Assembly: GCA_016584305.1 (NCBI GenBank)
Contig: JACEEZ010019081.1
Location: 596,001-660,000, forward strand
Reading direction: 5' to 3'
DNA length: 64,000 nucleotides
Source: Chionoecetes opilio
Lineage: Eukaryota > Arthropoda > Malacostraca > Decapoda > Majidae
Below, piece after piece: positions 13,845 through 25,230 of this stretch (the stretch's first letter is position 1; the number at the start of each line of letters is the position of its first letter). Both the position numbers and the translations under genes were made by a program. The notes under the pieces were generated by a model. That model saw only the letters and a program-made list of their open reading frames with translations. It was not told where the DNA came from and ran no database searches.

Positions 13845-14524
13845 CTTAAATTGATGCACCCTTTTTGTTGCTCTCACCTGTTATTTTAGCACATTCCAGG
13901 CATCTATACTTCCATGGGGAAAGGTATATTACTTGGTGTTATTCAAGGCATTTCCCTTTTCTTAATAACATTCCATTGTGTCTGTCTCGTCAAATATCCA
14001 GCCTCCTTTTGTTTTCTTAATTAAACACAGGTAGGTATTTTTTGTCTACCACCTCTAAGCCATTAATCAACTCATACACCGTGACTACTTTTTCTTTATT
14101 CCTTCGTTGAATCATCTCCTCTTTCTTCTTCTTCTTCTTCTTCTTAAGTGTGCCTGGCGGTGTGTGTATCTCAGGTGTCGTGTCTTCCCCTCAGCCAACG
14201 CCTCGCAGGTATAGGCGGGCCCGTGCCATGGTGACGCAGACGTGGAAAGTAAACATTGAGGGAGAAAGTGGATGTATGAGTGCGTCGGGGAGCGGGGTGA
14301 GGCCTTGTATGTAGCAGGATCTCTATACCAGGGTCTCTTGAAAAAACCCTGGTATGTAGGACAGAGGCGAGACACGACGCGCCGCCGGATAGTAGGCGAG
14401 TCCCTTGCACCGCGCCCTTGAGAGAGGCTTCATGGCCGTGGTGTCATCGCCCTGCCGCCAATCAGCCTGCGGGGAGAGGGTTGGTAGCTTTTCAACCTTG
14501 TTCTGTGTTTCTGTGTTCTTTTAT

Positions 14525-14865
14525 TCTTGTACACCACCCCCCCCCCCCCCCTTTATGTGTTTAAGTGTTCTTTTAATCTTGTACAGCCCCTTTCTGTGTT
14601 TAAGTGTTCTTTTAATCTTGTACAGCCCCTTTCTGTGTTTCTGTGTTCTTTTATTCTTGTACAGCCCCTTTATGTGTTTCTGTGTTCTTTTATTCTTGTA
14701 CAGCCCCTTTATGTGTTTGTGTTCTTTTATTCTTGTACAGCCCCTTTATGTGTTTCTGTGTTCTTTTATTCTTGTACAGCCCCTTTATGTGTTTCTGTGT
14801 TCTTTTATTCTTGTACAGCCCCTTTATGTGTTTCTGTGTTCTTTTATTCTTGTACCCCCCCTCTC
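14525..14865 (+). repeat. 39-bp minisatellite, about 8 copies
   Basis: The unit runs from GCCCCTTTATGTGTTTCTG to TCTTTTATTCTTGTACA and repeats with period 39. One copy is six bases shorter and early copies carry small changes. Because 39 is a multiple of three, all plus-strand frames stay open and encode a 13-residue hydrophobic repeat. This looks like a consequence of the repeat rather than a membrane protein: there is no unique coding flank. Confidence 0.93.
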
Positions 14866-15428
14866 TGTAATCGCCCTCTCCCCCCTTTTCTTTGATAAAC
14901 TTGTTGGTAGGGCAGCGTGGTGAGGTGGGGAACGGTTACCAATTCTTGTGATGGTGTATAGTAAGTATATCCGCCAATCCCCGATGGTGGGAACTCGTGA
15001 ATGCTTTGATCGTGTTTAATTTTTTGTTTTTGTTTTTTCAGTTTAAGCTTGCGTAGTGTTCCGATTATAGAGATTGTAAGAAGAAAATCACCCATCTCTG
15101 TTTTTTTACCGGAAAGTTCGGAGATTTCTTGGAGGAAATAGCGGACGCAGTTTAGGTATTCTTATAATTTCCTTCATTTCCGTAGCGCAGGGTTGCCGTC
15201 CCATGCCCCCCCCCCCTCCCACCACCCCACCACCACCACTGCGCCCGACTATTCCCTTCACCCCGACCAAGGAACAGCACCACCACAAGAACAAGGGCTG
15301 TCAGCTGCCCTTACTAAAACAACGGCACAACACCGCGTGCCACAACCACTGAAGTTTGGCCCGCTCAATAGCCTTCCTAGAGACACAGCCGGCTGACCGT
15401 ACTGCCCCACTACTATTATTCTTTGTTT

Positions 15429-15437
<9 letters not shown>

Positions 15438-15524
<87 letters not shown>

Positions 15525-15540
15525 GCGCACGCGCACACAC

Positions 15541-15587
<47 letters not shown>
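15438..15587. repeat. Compound (CA)n-(GA)n microsatellite
   Basis: About 40 CA units, a short GCAC-rich transition, then about 20 GA units. Open Thr/His and Arg/Glu frames here are artefacts. Confidence 0.97.
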
Positions 15588-15589
<2 letters not shown>

Positions 15590-15590
<1 letters not shown>

Positions 15591-15760
15591 GAACCGTATA
15601 GTTCAGTGGGTGTTACGCCCTCGTCTGCCAGTGCCACTATGCGGTCTAAGGTTCGCGCCTCGCTCATGGCTTTGAAATGTTTCACTGACAAAAGCGGGCA
15701 GTTAGTATCCCCCTTGAGCAAGGGTTGGGGCGGTGTGTGAGTTCGCAACCTAACCCATAG
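15590..15760 (+). mobile_element. Probable tRNA-derived SINE head
   Basis: Directly after the GA tract, GTATAGTTCAGTGGGTG resembles a polymerase III A box. GGTTCGCGCCTC about 45 bases later resembles a B box. The sequence lacks the paired arms of a functional tRNA, so a SINE head is the better reading. Confidence 0.45.
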
Positions 15761-15924
15761 ATAGATAGATATATCTAACCCATGGATAGATAAGCTCTAT
15801 CCTGGAGGGTAATGATAGTTGATAACGAGTCCAGCACGTCATCAAGACCGTGGGTAAAGCAAATAGACGAAGCATACCAGGTCAGCCTGGCACGCCAGTA
15901 CACAGAAATATCACACACTCACTC

Positions 15925-15985
15925 ACACACCGAGCATAGCTCTTTTCCTGTATGTTACAAGTAGGTAAATACACACGCTCAGACT
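15925..15985 (+). mobile_element. 3'-tail fragment of a second LINE family
   Basis: AGCTCTTTTCCTGTATGTTA followed by CAAGTAGGTAAATAC and a CA-rich tail matches the end of the LINE fragment at 31441-31705 almost base for base. Only the 3' end is present. Confidence 0.75.
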
Positions 15986-16009
15986 CAAGATACACAGCTC
16001 GTACGTATA

Positions 16010-17100
16010 TACACACGCGCGCGCGCGCGCGTCTAACATTGAGCGAGCTCATTCACCTGTCGTCAGCTGCCGTGCATCACTGCCTACCTGTGGACGACAT
16101 CTGCCAGGGAGAAAACCATGTCCTCTCTCATCATTTCCTCCTCCTCCTGCTCTCCATCCGTTTGTTGCATGCCACCTTTGATGTCGGAACAAATGGTTCA
16201 GAATAGTATTAGTCTTTCCATCTGTCCAATGGTTCAGCCCATTAAGGAGTGTTTCATATGTAGACTTGAAGTAGAGATTTTGTACTCCCTGCACACATTC
16301 ATTTACCTGTCTCATTAAGGTGCTTTTGATCGTACAGCTCCTTTACGGCATTCAAGGGGGGGGGGGGGTACTCTAAACCGAGGACACTTTACAACATTGA
16401 GTAGGCAGGTCTTTTCATCTGGGTCTCTTTAGTGCGTAGAAGAGGAATGATTCTGATCTCATTACTCCTTGACAGCACAAAGAAGCTAGCTACTCTAATC
16501 GCAATATTCCTTTGAAATATGAAGAAGCTATTTATTCTTGTCTCAATACTCTTTTACCACACCAAGAAGAAATATATTTAAAGTATGCATTTGTTCACTA
16601 TAATATAAAGTTATTCTAAACTCGTTGCTCTTTTACAATATTAAAGATACGCCATCACAGCATTCAAAGTAGACATCTATTTACAATAAAACTCCTCATT
16701 CATCACTTGTTCATCACGTCGAGTTGTCTTCATTAGTATTATATTAGTACTGTAATATATTGACAAAATGCATATACAAAATAGATCGATTTCTTTTTTC
16801 TTACAAAAATATTCAATTATAATAATAAACAAATGATCAATAAAAACACAGAAATAAAACATTTTGCTCAAATTATATTATAAATCCATATAAATTAAGA
16901 AGGCTAACAACTTCATCATCTTTAAATTACTAAAAACAAAGCTAAAAATGTCAGTCAATACAACGTTAAAGCGAATCAAACGCTAAAATCTTTGCATACC
17001 AAAAAGAAAAAAATACTACTAAATTAAATACGACGGTAACCAACCCAACCTAAAAACCTAATTAAAATAGCCACTCTAAAGATTAACCGCGCAGTATTAC
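16010..17100. other. No gene seen; AT-rich
   Basis: Begins with a (CG)n micro-tract (16016-16031). A G-run lies at about 16357-16368. The remainder is AT-rich with stops in all frames. Confidence 0.4.
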
Positions 17101-17254
17101 CCTCAATACACGCAGGCGTCGCCGTGTCTGTTGAGATGGTCGCAGTCCGGGGTAGATGACCGCTGGCTGTGGCTGGGTGGTTCCCATCCTCCTTGAGAGC
17201 CCCGGCAGGTGTCTCCACCACGCTGGCGGAGAAAGCTGCGACTTGAGGGTCAGG
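17101..17254 (-). CDS. Candidate internal exon of an unidentified gene
   Basis: A GC-rich island of 154 bases in AT-rich DNA is open on the minus strand. It is preceded by a plausible acceptor (TGCTTTCAAACAG just above 17254) and followed by a plausible donor (GTAATA just below 17101). The translation, read from the second base, includes VVETPAGALKEDG and TATISTDTATPACIEG. The composition looks like a Thr/Ala-rich extracellular or linker segment but matches no domain I recognise. No partner exon was found nearby. It could equally be a chance open stretch or part of an unknown repeat. Confidence 0.22.
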
Positions 17255-17259
17255 CTGTT

Positions 17260-18375
17260 TGAAAGCATAGCAAAAAGAACGAAGGAAAGGTGAAAAAAAT
17301 TATTATAAAAGTAGAAATATTATGCATCGTAGTATTGTGTAGTGACAAAAGGGTCATCGTCTCATCGAAGGTTGTGTTCATGAAAAAAAGGCTTGATTTG
17401 GGTTATGTGAAAAAGAAACTTGTCAATATTGAAGTGGACGTGGTATTTTAAAACAAGGATTGTAAAAAATTAATATACAAAGGTTAATGTAGTCGTAAAC
17501 TAGGATCTCCTGGAAAGTTACGAGGATTTTGGCATTGGAATATATTTAGAAGCGGAGGCATTAGTTGTTGTTTTTTTCTTCATAAGAGTCACACAACTTT
17601 AATATTTCACACACGGATGAATTATGAATTATGAGACTGAAGAAAATGGTAAAGTTATTTGCAGTGGAGAGTTTGAAGAGTGAAAACTTACTATATATAC
17701 TTCATTTTTAATCATTTATTGTTTTACACACGCAGTACCCAGTCACACTATATTATACCTTTAATATTGTAAAAGTAAACATTCCTGAATTGTAATGCCA
17801 AAAAAAAAAAAAATGTTATGAGCAATGAAGAGGTTTAAGAGTAAATTAAATACACATTAGGATATACTTTGGTATTTTTCTATAAATCATTCATTTATAC
17901 ACGTAGTAATCACATGACCTTGACTATTGTAAACACGGGAGGCTTGCGATACTCGTACCTTTCCCTCCCCTCCTCGCTCATGAAGTGGGTGGCGCCAAAG
18001 TTACTACAGTTAAGTTAAGATATTAGTAACTTTGGGTTGCGCAGGAACTACCTTGTGTGGTCCGTGGCTTTCTTGCAGCTGGCTATTGATTGAGGGACCG
18101 AGGATATGTGCATGGAGGGTAAATGTATTGGGTATTCCGAGGATACAGTCGCCTGGGCATGCATGGTAAACGGGTTTGAGGGCGGGAAAGTTGGGGGTTT
18201 GGGTGGCCTTACCGGTAATGGGAAGGAGTGGGGTGTTTTTTTCATTTTTTTTTCGTGCACGATTTCTATGGAATGAATAAGGAGGAAAGTGAATGCCTTG
18301 GCAATGGCTGCGTCTTTTGTAGGTCTTAATATTTAACTTGTAACTCAAATTATGGGATGTTTTCAAAGAATCTGT
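17260..18375. other. No gene seen; AT-rich
   Basis: AT-rich DNA with short A and T runs. No splice-flanked frame or repeat family recognised. Confidence 0.4.
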
Positions 18376-18376
18376 C

Positions 18377-18378
<2 letters not shown>

Positions 18379-18414
<36 letters not shown>
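18379..18414. repeat. Poly(T) run, about 36 bases
   Basis: Thymine homopolymer. Downstream (18499-18680) a segment with ATTTCTTTTTCT and CTCGGTCAAAAAAT is imperfectly duplicated with a period of about 138 bases. Confidence 0.9.
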
Positions 18415-18834
18415 CATTAGAGAAAGTTATGGTCGATTTCTCTCTTTCTCCGTCGCAGAATCTCTTAACTCTTTCTTAATTTATGTTCTTAATCTACTTG
18501 GGATTTCTTTTTCTCTCTTCCTCGGTCAAAAAATCCATCATACAGCATTTATTTTTGGTCGATATTGGACTCTACTACTTTTTTTTCTCCGTCATAAAAT
18601 TTCTTCCTTTTTTTATTTGTTCTGTCATCGACTTGGTATTTCTTTTTCTGTCTTCCTTGGTCAAAAAATCTATCATACACCAACTTTTTTTTATCTATTT
18701 TTAAATCAACTTTTTTTTCTCGTCTTTCATTCACCATTGCTCAAAACTTGGCTATCTATCTTTTCCTTCCTTCCTCCTATGAGTCCCCACCTATCCTTTC
18801 CTTTTCATTTTCTCCTACACGTACTACATTCTTT

Positions 18835-18932
18835 TCCTTCCTTTCCTTTCCTTCCCTTCCCTTCCCTTCCCTTCCCTTCCCTTCCCTTCCCTTCCCTTCC
18901 CTTCCCTTCCCTTCCCTTCCCTTTCCTACATT
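18835..18932. repeat. (CCCTT)n pentanucleotide pyrimidine tract
   Basis: About 18 tandem CCCTT units. The open Phe/Pro/Ser/Leu frames across it are artefacts. Confidence 0.95.
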
Positions 18933-19237
18933 ATTTTCCTTCAGTCCTTCCCTTGCTGCCTGTTCCTTGGCTTTCCCCTCCCTCTTTCCCTTCCAAATAT
19001 TGTGTCACGTTGCGGCCCACGAGTCACAAATCCCCGTCACCACCTCACACACACACACACCACACACACACACACGACACACACACACTGTCCTTAATAC
19101 GGCTTCCACAATGGCTACGTTTAATACAGCACGACTGAAGGATGTAACAATATAGTGTATTATTCTCACCTTACTTTACCATTAACACATTAACTACTAA
19201 TTCTAATACTAATACTAATACTAATACTACTACTAAA

Positions 19238-19312
19238 CATAATATACATACATGAGGAAATGAACTTACGTACTAAAGCAAATGAAATATATTATATACA
19301 TACACGTGGGGA
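19238..19312 (+). repeat. Dispersed repeat, copy 2 (related to 7346-7440)
   Basis: Contains ACATAATATACATAC, AAATGAACTTACGTACTAA and AGCAAATGAAATAT in the order seen near 7.35-7.44 kb. Preceded by a (TAATAC)n tract at 19203-19230. Confidence 0.6.
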
Positions 19313-20020
19313 AGTATACACTGCTGTACATACAAAATAAATGTTAAATAGAATAGAGTAAAGCCTCTTGCCCATGCACTGAGGAGCCAGCAGCACGTCA
19401 CACCATAAGGCGGAGAGGCGTGTGGGGGGGTATTTCTGGCAGTGCTGCTTGGAATCCAGCTAACAGAACTTTAACTTTTATTTCAAGAAGCGTGATAAGG
19501 CTAACTAACATCATTATGAAACTATATGTGGCTCAGGCAAACACCAAAATTGCGTGTACAACTGCTTTCTCCATTATTGTGGAGAGGATTTAAATTCTTT
19601 GTCAATTAGAAAAAAAATACAAAGAATATTGATGTTAAATCTTTTACGTACCACAAAAATATTGATTCAAACGTCACCAAATTATATTCACATGAGAGAA
19701 TAAGTGTGAGGGCGACATGATGGAGGTTACCAGTGGGTGAAAAATTGACTGATTGAGATAGATAGACTCGTATCAAGGAATTCACGTTTATAGTACCGAA
19801 ACACCCCTCCCCCCAGCCCCTCTATAGGCCCCCTCTACTCACCCAGGTTTGGCAGCCGCCTCCCAGGTGTGGGTTATTTGCGTCATGTAGTCAGGAATAT
19901 ATGCTCCACATAGAGGTGGCGGCAGAAAGATGGAAGTGATGGGATGGCACCAACTCACGGAAAGAAAGGCCAGAGTTAGGCCCAGTTGCAAGAAATGGAC
20001 GTTTTCCATCTAGAACACGA
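19313..20020. other. No gene seen
   Basis: Mixed sequence with a short CCCC-rich part near 19805-19850. No supportable feature. Confidence 0.35.
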
Positions 20021-20028
20021 GTTCGGGT

Positions 20029-20160
20029 CGATTCGGCCGTATTTTTTTCGGCCGTGAACCATTTCGGCCGTGAGACGTTTAGGCCGTAAGACGTTTAGGC
20101 CGTGAGATGTTTAGGCCCTAGGAACCTTTAGGCCGTGAGACGTTTAGGCCGGAGGGACCA
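20029..20160 (+). repeat. GGCCGT-module repeat (related to 23810-23946)
   Basis: Seven or so degenerate modules of the form TTTAGGCCGTGAGACG or TTTCGGCCGTGA follow each other from 20034 to 20150. The leading GAGTTCGGGTCGATTCGGCC resembles the arm of the palindromic element at 23810-23946. Probably one end of a related element. Confidence 0.6.
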
Positions 20161-20165
20161 GTGCA

Positions 20166-20940
20166 GGGATGTGAACTATTGTAGCCCACATTGTCGCACC
20201 GAGCCACCAGATTAATCGTATTTTCAGATACATTTCACCGATAAATACGACCTTAGGTAAAATAATGTATTCACTATATAACTATATAGCATTGAATTCA
20301 GGCTTTACACCACATTACATAATGTGTCACATCATAATACATATTATATATATTATGCGTTACATCATACTCTATACTATGCTTCACATCACACATTATG
20401 CGCCACATCATACAACTAGGTGTCACACCGTGCAACGGTACACAATCACACACCACATCACCACTGGTTTAACACATCTACAGGTCACACTTGAGCCACC
20501 TAGCACACCACACAGCCTTGCACTACAACACACAATTCATTCATCAAGGTCTAATTTACCGAAATAATTTGTAGGCAATAGCTGCATAAGTATCTGCGAG
20601 TCCGCGTCCACGAGCCGTACAACGGTAAAAGTCCAACTGTCATGCAAAGGTCAAATTATCGTACAAATACGGTAATTGTCGTACAATTCACATAAAAATT
20701 TAAAATTATTAAAATATATTATTAAAAGAAATTGTAATAAATGAACACATGATTACAATCTAACATACGGAGTTATCTAGTCTAACTTAGTCAGGATGTA
20801 AAAAAAAGGTTTGATTACAGAATAGGTGCATCACTCTATACATGGTGCTGCGAGGTGACTGCAGGCAGCCATAAGTTGTGAAGTTTTTATTTCTTTATTG
20901 ATGTACTGATCCCATTGTGTAAAAAGGCGACCCTGCATGT
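20166..20940. other. No gene seen; AT-rich
   Basis: AT-rich DNA with CACATCATA-type short repeats at 20315-20440. No supportable frame. Confidence 0.4.
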
Positions 20941-21759
20941 TCTTAAAATGTTGTTTTTTTATATCGCTTTAATTTGCGTTCCTTTACTAACTGTACTTGC
21001 CCCGTTACTAGTGAGGCCTCTGTGTACAGCAATTCTATTACTTTGTAAAACTGTTCATTTGCACGGCCACGACTGTTTAGTCTTCTGTGCCAACCCTCAA
21101 CGTCATTATTGGTGCGGACACTCATGTTAAAAACACTCCATGTGTCTGGACTCCACCTTCTGCTGTCTATCCATGTGTTCCTGATGTAGTCAATCGAGTT
21201 TTGTACTTTAGGGTCAGCAAGTTGTGCACGTGAAGCGAGTTTCTCAAATGATGGCTTGATGTGCTCTGCAGGAATAGCAAAGTGCAAGTATCTCCTTAAT
21301 ATAAGAATGAATGGCCCCAGATGTCATGTATGGCACTCGAAGTCCAATGGAATCTGCCTTCCTCCACACTGCCTGTCGCCAGTGGAAGCTACATCCCTTT
21401 ATAGTAATGTCAGGAAATACATTTGTCACTGCTCCCCAAAAACCAGCCTCAAAATCAGCCACTAACATCTGTAGCTTCACCTCTGGTAAGACTCTCTTGA
21501 TGCACTGCAAGAGCTTCTTATAGTCTCTCTTGCGTTTCCTACTCATTAAAACAAAGACTAGTGGGACTCGTTTCAGTTGTTCCTCTCCTTTTACAAAAGC
21601 ATGAATTGAGTAAAGTTGAATGAAAGGAGCCTTTACAATACGGAATGTTCCATCGCAATACCAAGTTCTGGCATCTTTCAGTATATCCCTCTGTCTTGAA
21701 CTTGAAAGGATTAAGTGGCAGGCGTCATCAACAAAAAAATAAATTAACAGGAAGTCATC

Positions 21760-23093
21760 AGGGCAGGGATGCTCGAAAATCCCTCGTAAGGGACAACTTA
21801 CGAGTGTATGGCTACAATAACCTTACGAGGGTGGGCTGAGGGAGATGCTCGTACCGAGCCGTCACTCCCGTACGGTTATCGGTGGCCTCTGGGTGGGGAA
21901 TATAGGGATATTCTAGGGATATGTGTGGGAAAATTCTGCTAACCAATCACAGAGCAGCGCCCTTCATGACGCGGCCTTATCTAGCCAATCATCATGCTCT
22001 CAGCTGTCAGGGAGCCCGATAAATAAATTTAAAGACTTCAAATGCCGCTGTTATGCTAAAATCGGCCTCTTTCGAGAAATCGTCCCGCGGACGCTTATTT
22101 AACCTAAATAACTCTACAACACTTAACACAAACCTATCATAAACCTTACCTAACCTAAACCAGACCTAAATATAACTTAACCTAAACCTAAACACTATGT
22201 TTGCCGGTGTTGAGCTAAGATTGGCTGATTTCCGAAATAGGGCCGATTTTAGCTCACTATCGCCAGAATGTTACGATAATACATAGCTGCCACATTAGCC
22301 TTTCAGCGTAATATTCTCCCACTGATTACTACAGAGACGTACCCAGGGTATACCTTGATGCGCTGATCATAGGTTCGAGTCTCGCGTGCCCGAAAATAGT
22401 ATCTATAGACCACTGCTGGCCAGCGCCGTACGTATGCCGTATCCGTGGCCCTGGCGGTACTCTGTTATAGTGGACAAGAACTGCGCGTTCGCTCTTTAGG
22501 TCAGACAAGACACACGGGGGGGCTAACACCTCACTGTGACACACGTGACACTTGTGTGCAAGGATAATATAACTTTATAATATCCTTGCTTGTGTGTATA
22601 CGTGCGTGTGTACTAGTACGTCAGACATTTGATACCACCACCACCACCACCGCATCATTATAGCTGCCAAACGTGTATGATGAACTGTACGTTTTGATTC
22701 AAGAAGTCTACCGATATATAGATTTAATATATAGGTTTGCCCTGATATGAATTTATTACAAGTACTATAGGTATTGTATGTTAAATATGATATATATGGA
22801 GTCAATGAAGCAATAAACACATCACATTTCAAACAGGCAAGCATGAAATGGCTCTATAATACACAATAAACATAAAGTATAGTGATACAACTTGTAATTT
22901 ATTGTTTGTTGACGTCTAGCCGCTTCAAATTTCACTCCCTTAGGGAGTTAAGGGTGCTCCCGACCACCCTTAGCCTCGCGGTCCCGTAGCAAGTGAAAAA
23001 ATGGTTTGAGCATCTCCCTTAGAGGCGCTACGAGGTAAACGTCCCTTAGGGGAGTACTTACGGGCCCGTAACTCTTTCGAGCATCTCTGCCCT
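21760..23093. mobile_element. 1.33-kb inverted-repeat element inserted in the MULE
   Basis: AGGGCAGGGATGCTCGAAA at 21760 is matched by the inverse of TTTCGAGCATCTCTGCCCT ending at 23093, with one mismatch in about 19. Removing it rejoins the MULE reading frame (…HIP then DDF…) with no obvious extra bases, so no clear target duplication is seen. The interior has CCTAA-like motifs (22100-22190), a mirror-like pair of GCTAAAATCGGCC and GGCCGATTTTAGC (about 22055 and 22243), and a tRNA-like B box (GGTTCGAGTCTC at 22372). No coding capacity recognised. Confidence 0.8.
22559..22588. mobile_element. 30-bp hairpin insertion with 8-bp target duplication
   Basis: The insert starts CAAGGATAATA and ends TATTATCCTTG-like (TAATATCCTTG); its halves are inverse complements apart from one or two positions. 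The 8-mer CTTGTGTG lies immediately before (551-558 of the 22-kb block) and immediately after (589-596). It is nested inside the 1.33-kb element above. An 8-bp duplication with CA…TG ends is hAT-like, but the element is little more than two termini. Confidence 0.8.
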
Positions 23094-23479
23094 GGTATGT
23101 GGTCTTTATCAATGTCAAATGTAACTATGTAACAATGGATACAATTTTTGTAACTTGGATGCTTTGGTCTCCTATCTTGTCTGTTTCTATTGGCAGCTCG
23201 TGAAAGGTTGGAAGGATTAGGTAGGCTGCAAGTTAACAGATCTGTATTAGTGTCCCTAGCCATCACTTATTCTACGATAGTTATTGCCGATCTGAATACT
23301 TTGTTCTTAGCTCGTCTCTTCACCTCAGCACAGGTCTTGAGCAGCTGGTCTCGTCCTGGCTGGGCAGGATGGTTGTGCGAGTGTAGAGAAGGCGTCACTA
23401 TCTTCAATGATTTTCGTCATTCTCTCTACGTCATTCTCTCTACGTCATTTTCTCTGCGTGCGTCACGATCGGTCACGAT

Positions 23480-23480
23480 A

Positions 23481-23545
<65 letters not shown>

Positions 23546-23619
23546 GTAATATATATATATATATATATTTATTTTTTATTTCTCTGCGTGCGTCACGATC
23601 GGGCACGATGGTGAGATGT

Positions 23620-23709
<90 letters not shown>
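23480..23709. repeat. (TA)n microsatellite blocks with a duplicated flank
   Basis: Two long TA tracts (23481-23544 and 23618-23709) each follow a copy of CTCTGCGTGCGTCACGATCG and GCACGAT-type sequence. The TA block and its 5' flank have therefore been duplicated. Confidence 0.95.
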
Positions 23710-23713
<4 letters not shown>

Positions 23714-23809
23714 TGGTACTATACATATAGGGTGAAATATATGTGAAATAACACCGTATTGTGAAATGACAATACGAGGTTGAGTTGTAGACTGGTCTAG
23801 GTAAGTCAA

Positions 23810-23946
23810 GGAGTTGGGTCCAGGTCGTTTCGGCCGTATACAATTTAGGCCGTATGTTGTTTAGGCCGTGAGACGATTCGGCCGTTTGTCAGTTTGGGCG
23901 TCACGGCCTAAATTTCATACGGCCGAAACGACCTGGACCCGAGTCC
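23810..23946. mobile_element. Palindromic GGCCGT element, about 135 bp
   Basis: GGGTCCAGGTCGTTTCGGCC near 23816 is inverted at GGCCGAAACGACCTGGACCC ending at 23940, giving arms of about 38 bp. Between them are TTTAGGCCGT and ATTCGGCCGT modules as at 20.03-20.16 kb. Flanking GAGT motifs look like part of the element rather than a target duplication. Confidence 0.75.
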
Positions 23947-24101
23947 ACGATAGTGAGTGGGGCGCCCGACTGTCGTGATACTCCATTGACGAGTTTCATG
24001 AACGGCTGATTTTGCCCCCATCGGCATGATGTCCCGACGTCGGGAGCGAGGTGTACCAACCCGTGCGATAAATAGAATAATAATATTTACTATTATTACA
24101 A

Positions 24102-25204
24102 GCTTTTCCAGCTTGAATCCGTTACTTCTTGTTCTATCCTGGTTAAAAGCCGTAAGAACTTTTCCTACCTCTCCTTTATTAAATCCCTTTATCCACTTAA
24201 AAACTTCTATCAGATCGCCCCTTACTCTGCGTCTCGAGTGAATGTAATTTTAATAACTTCAATCTCTTCTCATAACTAAAGTTACGCATCCCTTGTATCA
24301 TGTTGGTCATCCTTCTCTGCACTGTTTCTAACAAGGCTATATCCATCCTGTAATATGGAGACCAAAACTGAACCGCATAGTCTAGGTGAGGCCTGACTAG
24401 AGCCAGATAAAGCTTTAGAATAACTTCCGCACTTTTACTTTTAACACTTCTGGTAATGAATCCTAATACTCTATTAGCTCTATTTCTGGCCTCAATACAT
24501 TATTTCCTAGGTCGGAAGTCTGGGCTCACCCTCACTCCAAGATCTTTTTCACCTTCTGATCTTATCAGCGATACATTGCTTATGGTGTATCTATTACCAG
24601 GGGTTTTTCTACCAACATTCATAACGCTGCACTTATCAATATTAAATTCCATCTGCCATCTGACTGCCCACTCGTTAAGTTTATCTAAGTCTCCCTGCAA
24701 TATGTTTACATCAGACTGTGATCCAATAATCCTACCTACCTTAGTATCATCAGCAAACTTGCTGATATCACTGCTAATCCCACTATCCAAGTCGTTGATG
24801 TAAATCAAAAATAGTAATGGACCCAAAACAGACCCTTGTGGAACTCCACTTGTCACCAGTCCCCATTCAGATTTAGAACCATTAATTGTAACCCTTTGTT
24901 GCCTATTACTTAGCCAAGCTCTGATCCAATGAAGAACCTTCCCATCTATTCCATGAGCCTTAACCTTATTTAAGAGTCGCTCGTGTGGTACTTTGTCAAA
25001 TGCCTTACTAAAGTCCAGATATATTATATCATAATCCTTATAATTATCTGCCGTCTCATAAACTTTCCTATAAAAACTCAATAAATTGGTGAGACATGAC
25101 CTACCCTTGGTGAATCCATGTTGTGAATCATTGATCAAGCTATGTTTATCTAAGTGCTCTCTAATGTTTTTTGCAATAATAGATTCCAATAATTTACCCA
25201 CTGA
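24102..25204 (-). mobile_element. CR1-like LINE, fragment truncated at both ends
   Basis: Closely similar to the LINE at 46.25-50.6 kb over about 46487-47590 of that copy. The 5' side stops at about 25204, next to a CCTAA repeat. On the 3' side the terminal 240 bases or so are missing, which ordinary target-primed reverse transcription would not explain; later deletion or rearrangement is likely. Confidence 0.85.
24500..25201 (-). pseudogene. Reverse transcriptase fragment of the CR1-like LINE
   Basis: An open frame of about 233 codons covers most of the RT: GFTKGRSCLTNLLSF, YDIIYLDFSKAFDKVPHE (first Asp), VTSGVPQGSVLGPLLFLIYI, and SKFADDTKVG with both catalytic aspartates. The thumb region follows with WQMEFNIDKCSVMNVG and a stop at RPRK. 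The beginning (endonuclease, RT N-terminus) and the usual C-terminal segment in this frame are absent. The intact frame implies a fairly recent copy, but it cannot act alone. The start at 25201 is simply where homology begins. Confidence 0.85.
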
Positions 25205-25212
25205 TACATCTA

Positions 25213-25230
25213 CCTAACCTAACCTAACCT
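25213..25230. repeat. Telomere-like CCTAA repeat, 3.6 copies
   Basis: CCTAACCTAACCTAACCT at the 5' junction of the truncated LINE equals the arthropod telomere pentamer TTAGG on the other strand. It is short enough that chance or a family-specific motif is possible. Confidence 0.6.

Larger units (their letters stand above)
20943..23440 (-). pseudogene. MULE transposase with FLYWCH-type N terminus, decayed and interrupted
   Basis: Reading the minus strand from about 23440, the end of a FLYWCH-type zinc finger (HNHPAQPG) is followed by VKRRAKNKVFRSA, an in-frame stop, and LSRAANRNRQDRRPKHP. The frame reaches DKDHIP at 23094, is interrupted by the element at 21760-23093, and resumes as DDFLLI, then ARTWYCDGTFRIV (first catalytic Asp). 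Next come VPLVFVLMS, VADFEAGFW (second Asp) and CSFHWRQAVWRK. A frameshift near 21300 moves to FAIPAEHIKPSFEKL and RTNNDVEGWHRRLN, the region of the final acidic residue. This domain order is characteristic of Mutator-like elements in animals. One stop, one frameshift and a large insertion make it non-functional. Its own terminal repeats were not found. Confidence 0.87.

Noticed and set aside
15258..15748. Cys/Val and Thr/His open frames
   Set aside because: Produced by the CA/GA microsatellite in all frames; same at 31621-31979 and 42930-43542.
22350..22400. tRNA gene suggested by GGTTCGAGTCTC
   Set aside because: Only a B-box-like motif; no cloverleaf arms. Likewise at 15594-15660, 55140-55200 and 57085-57100.
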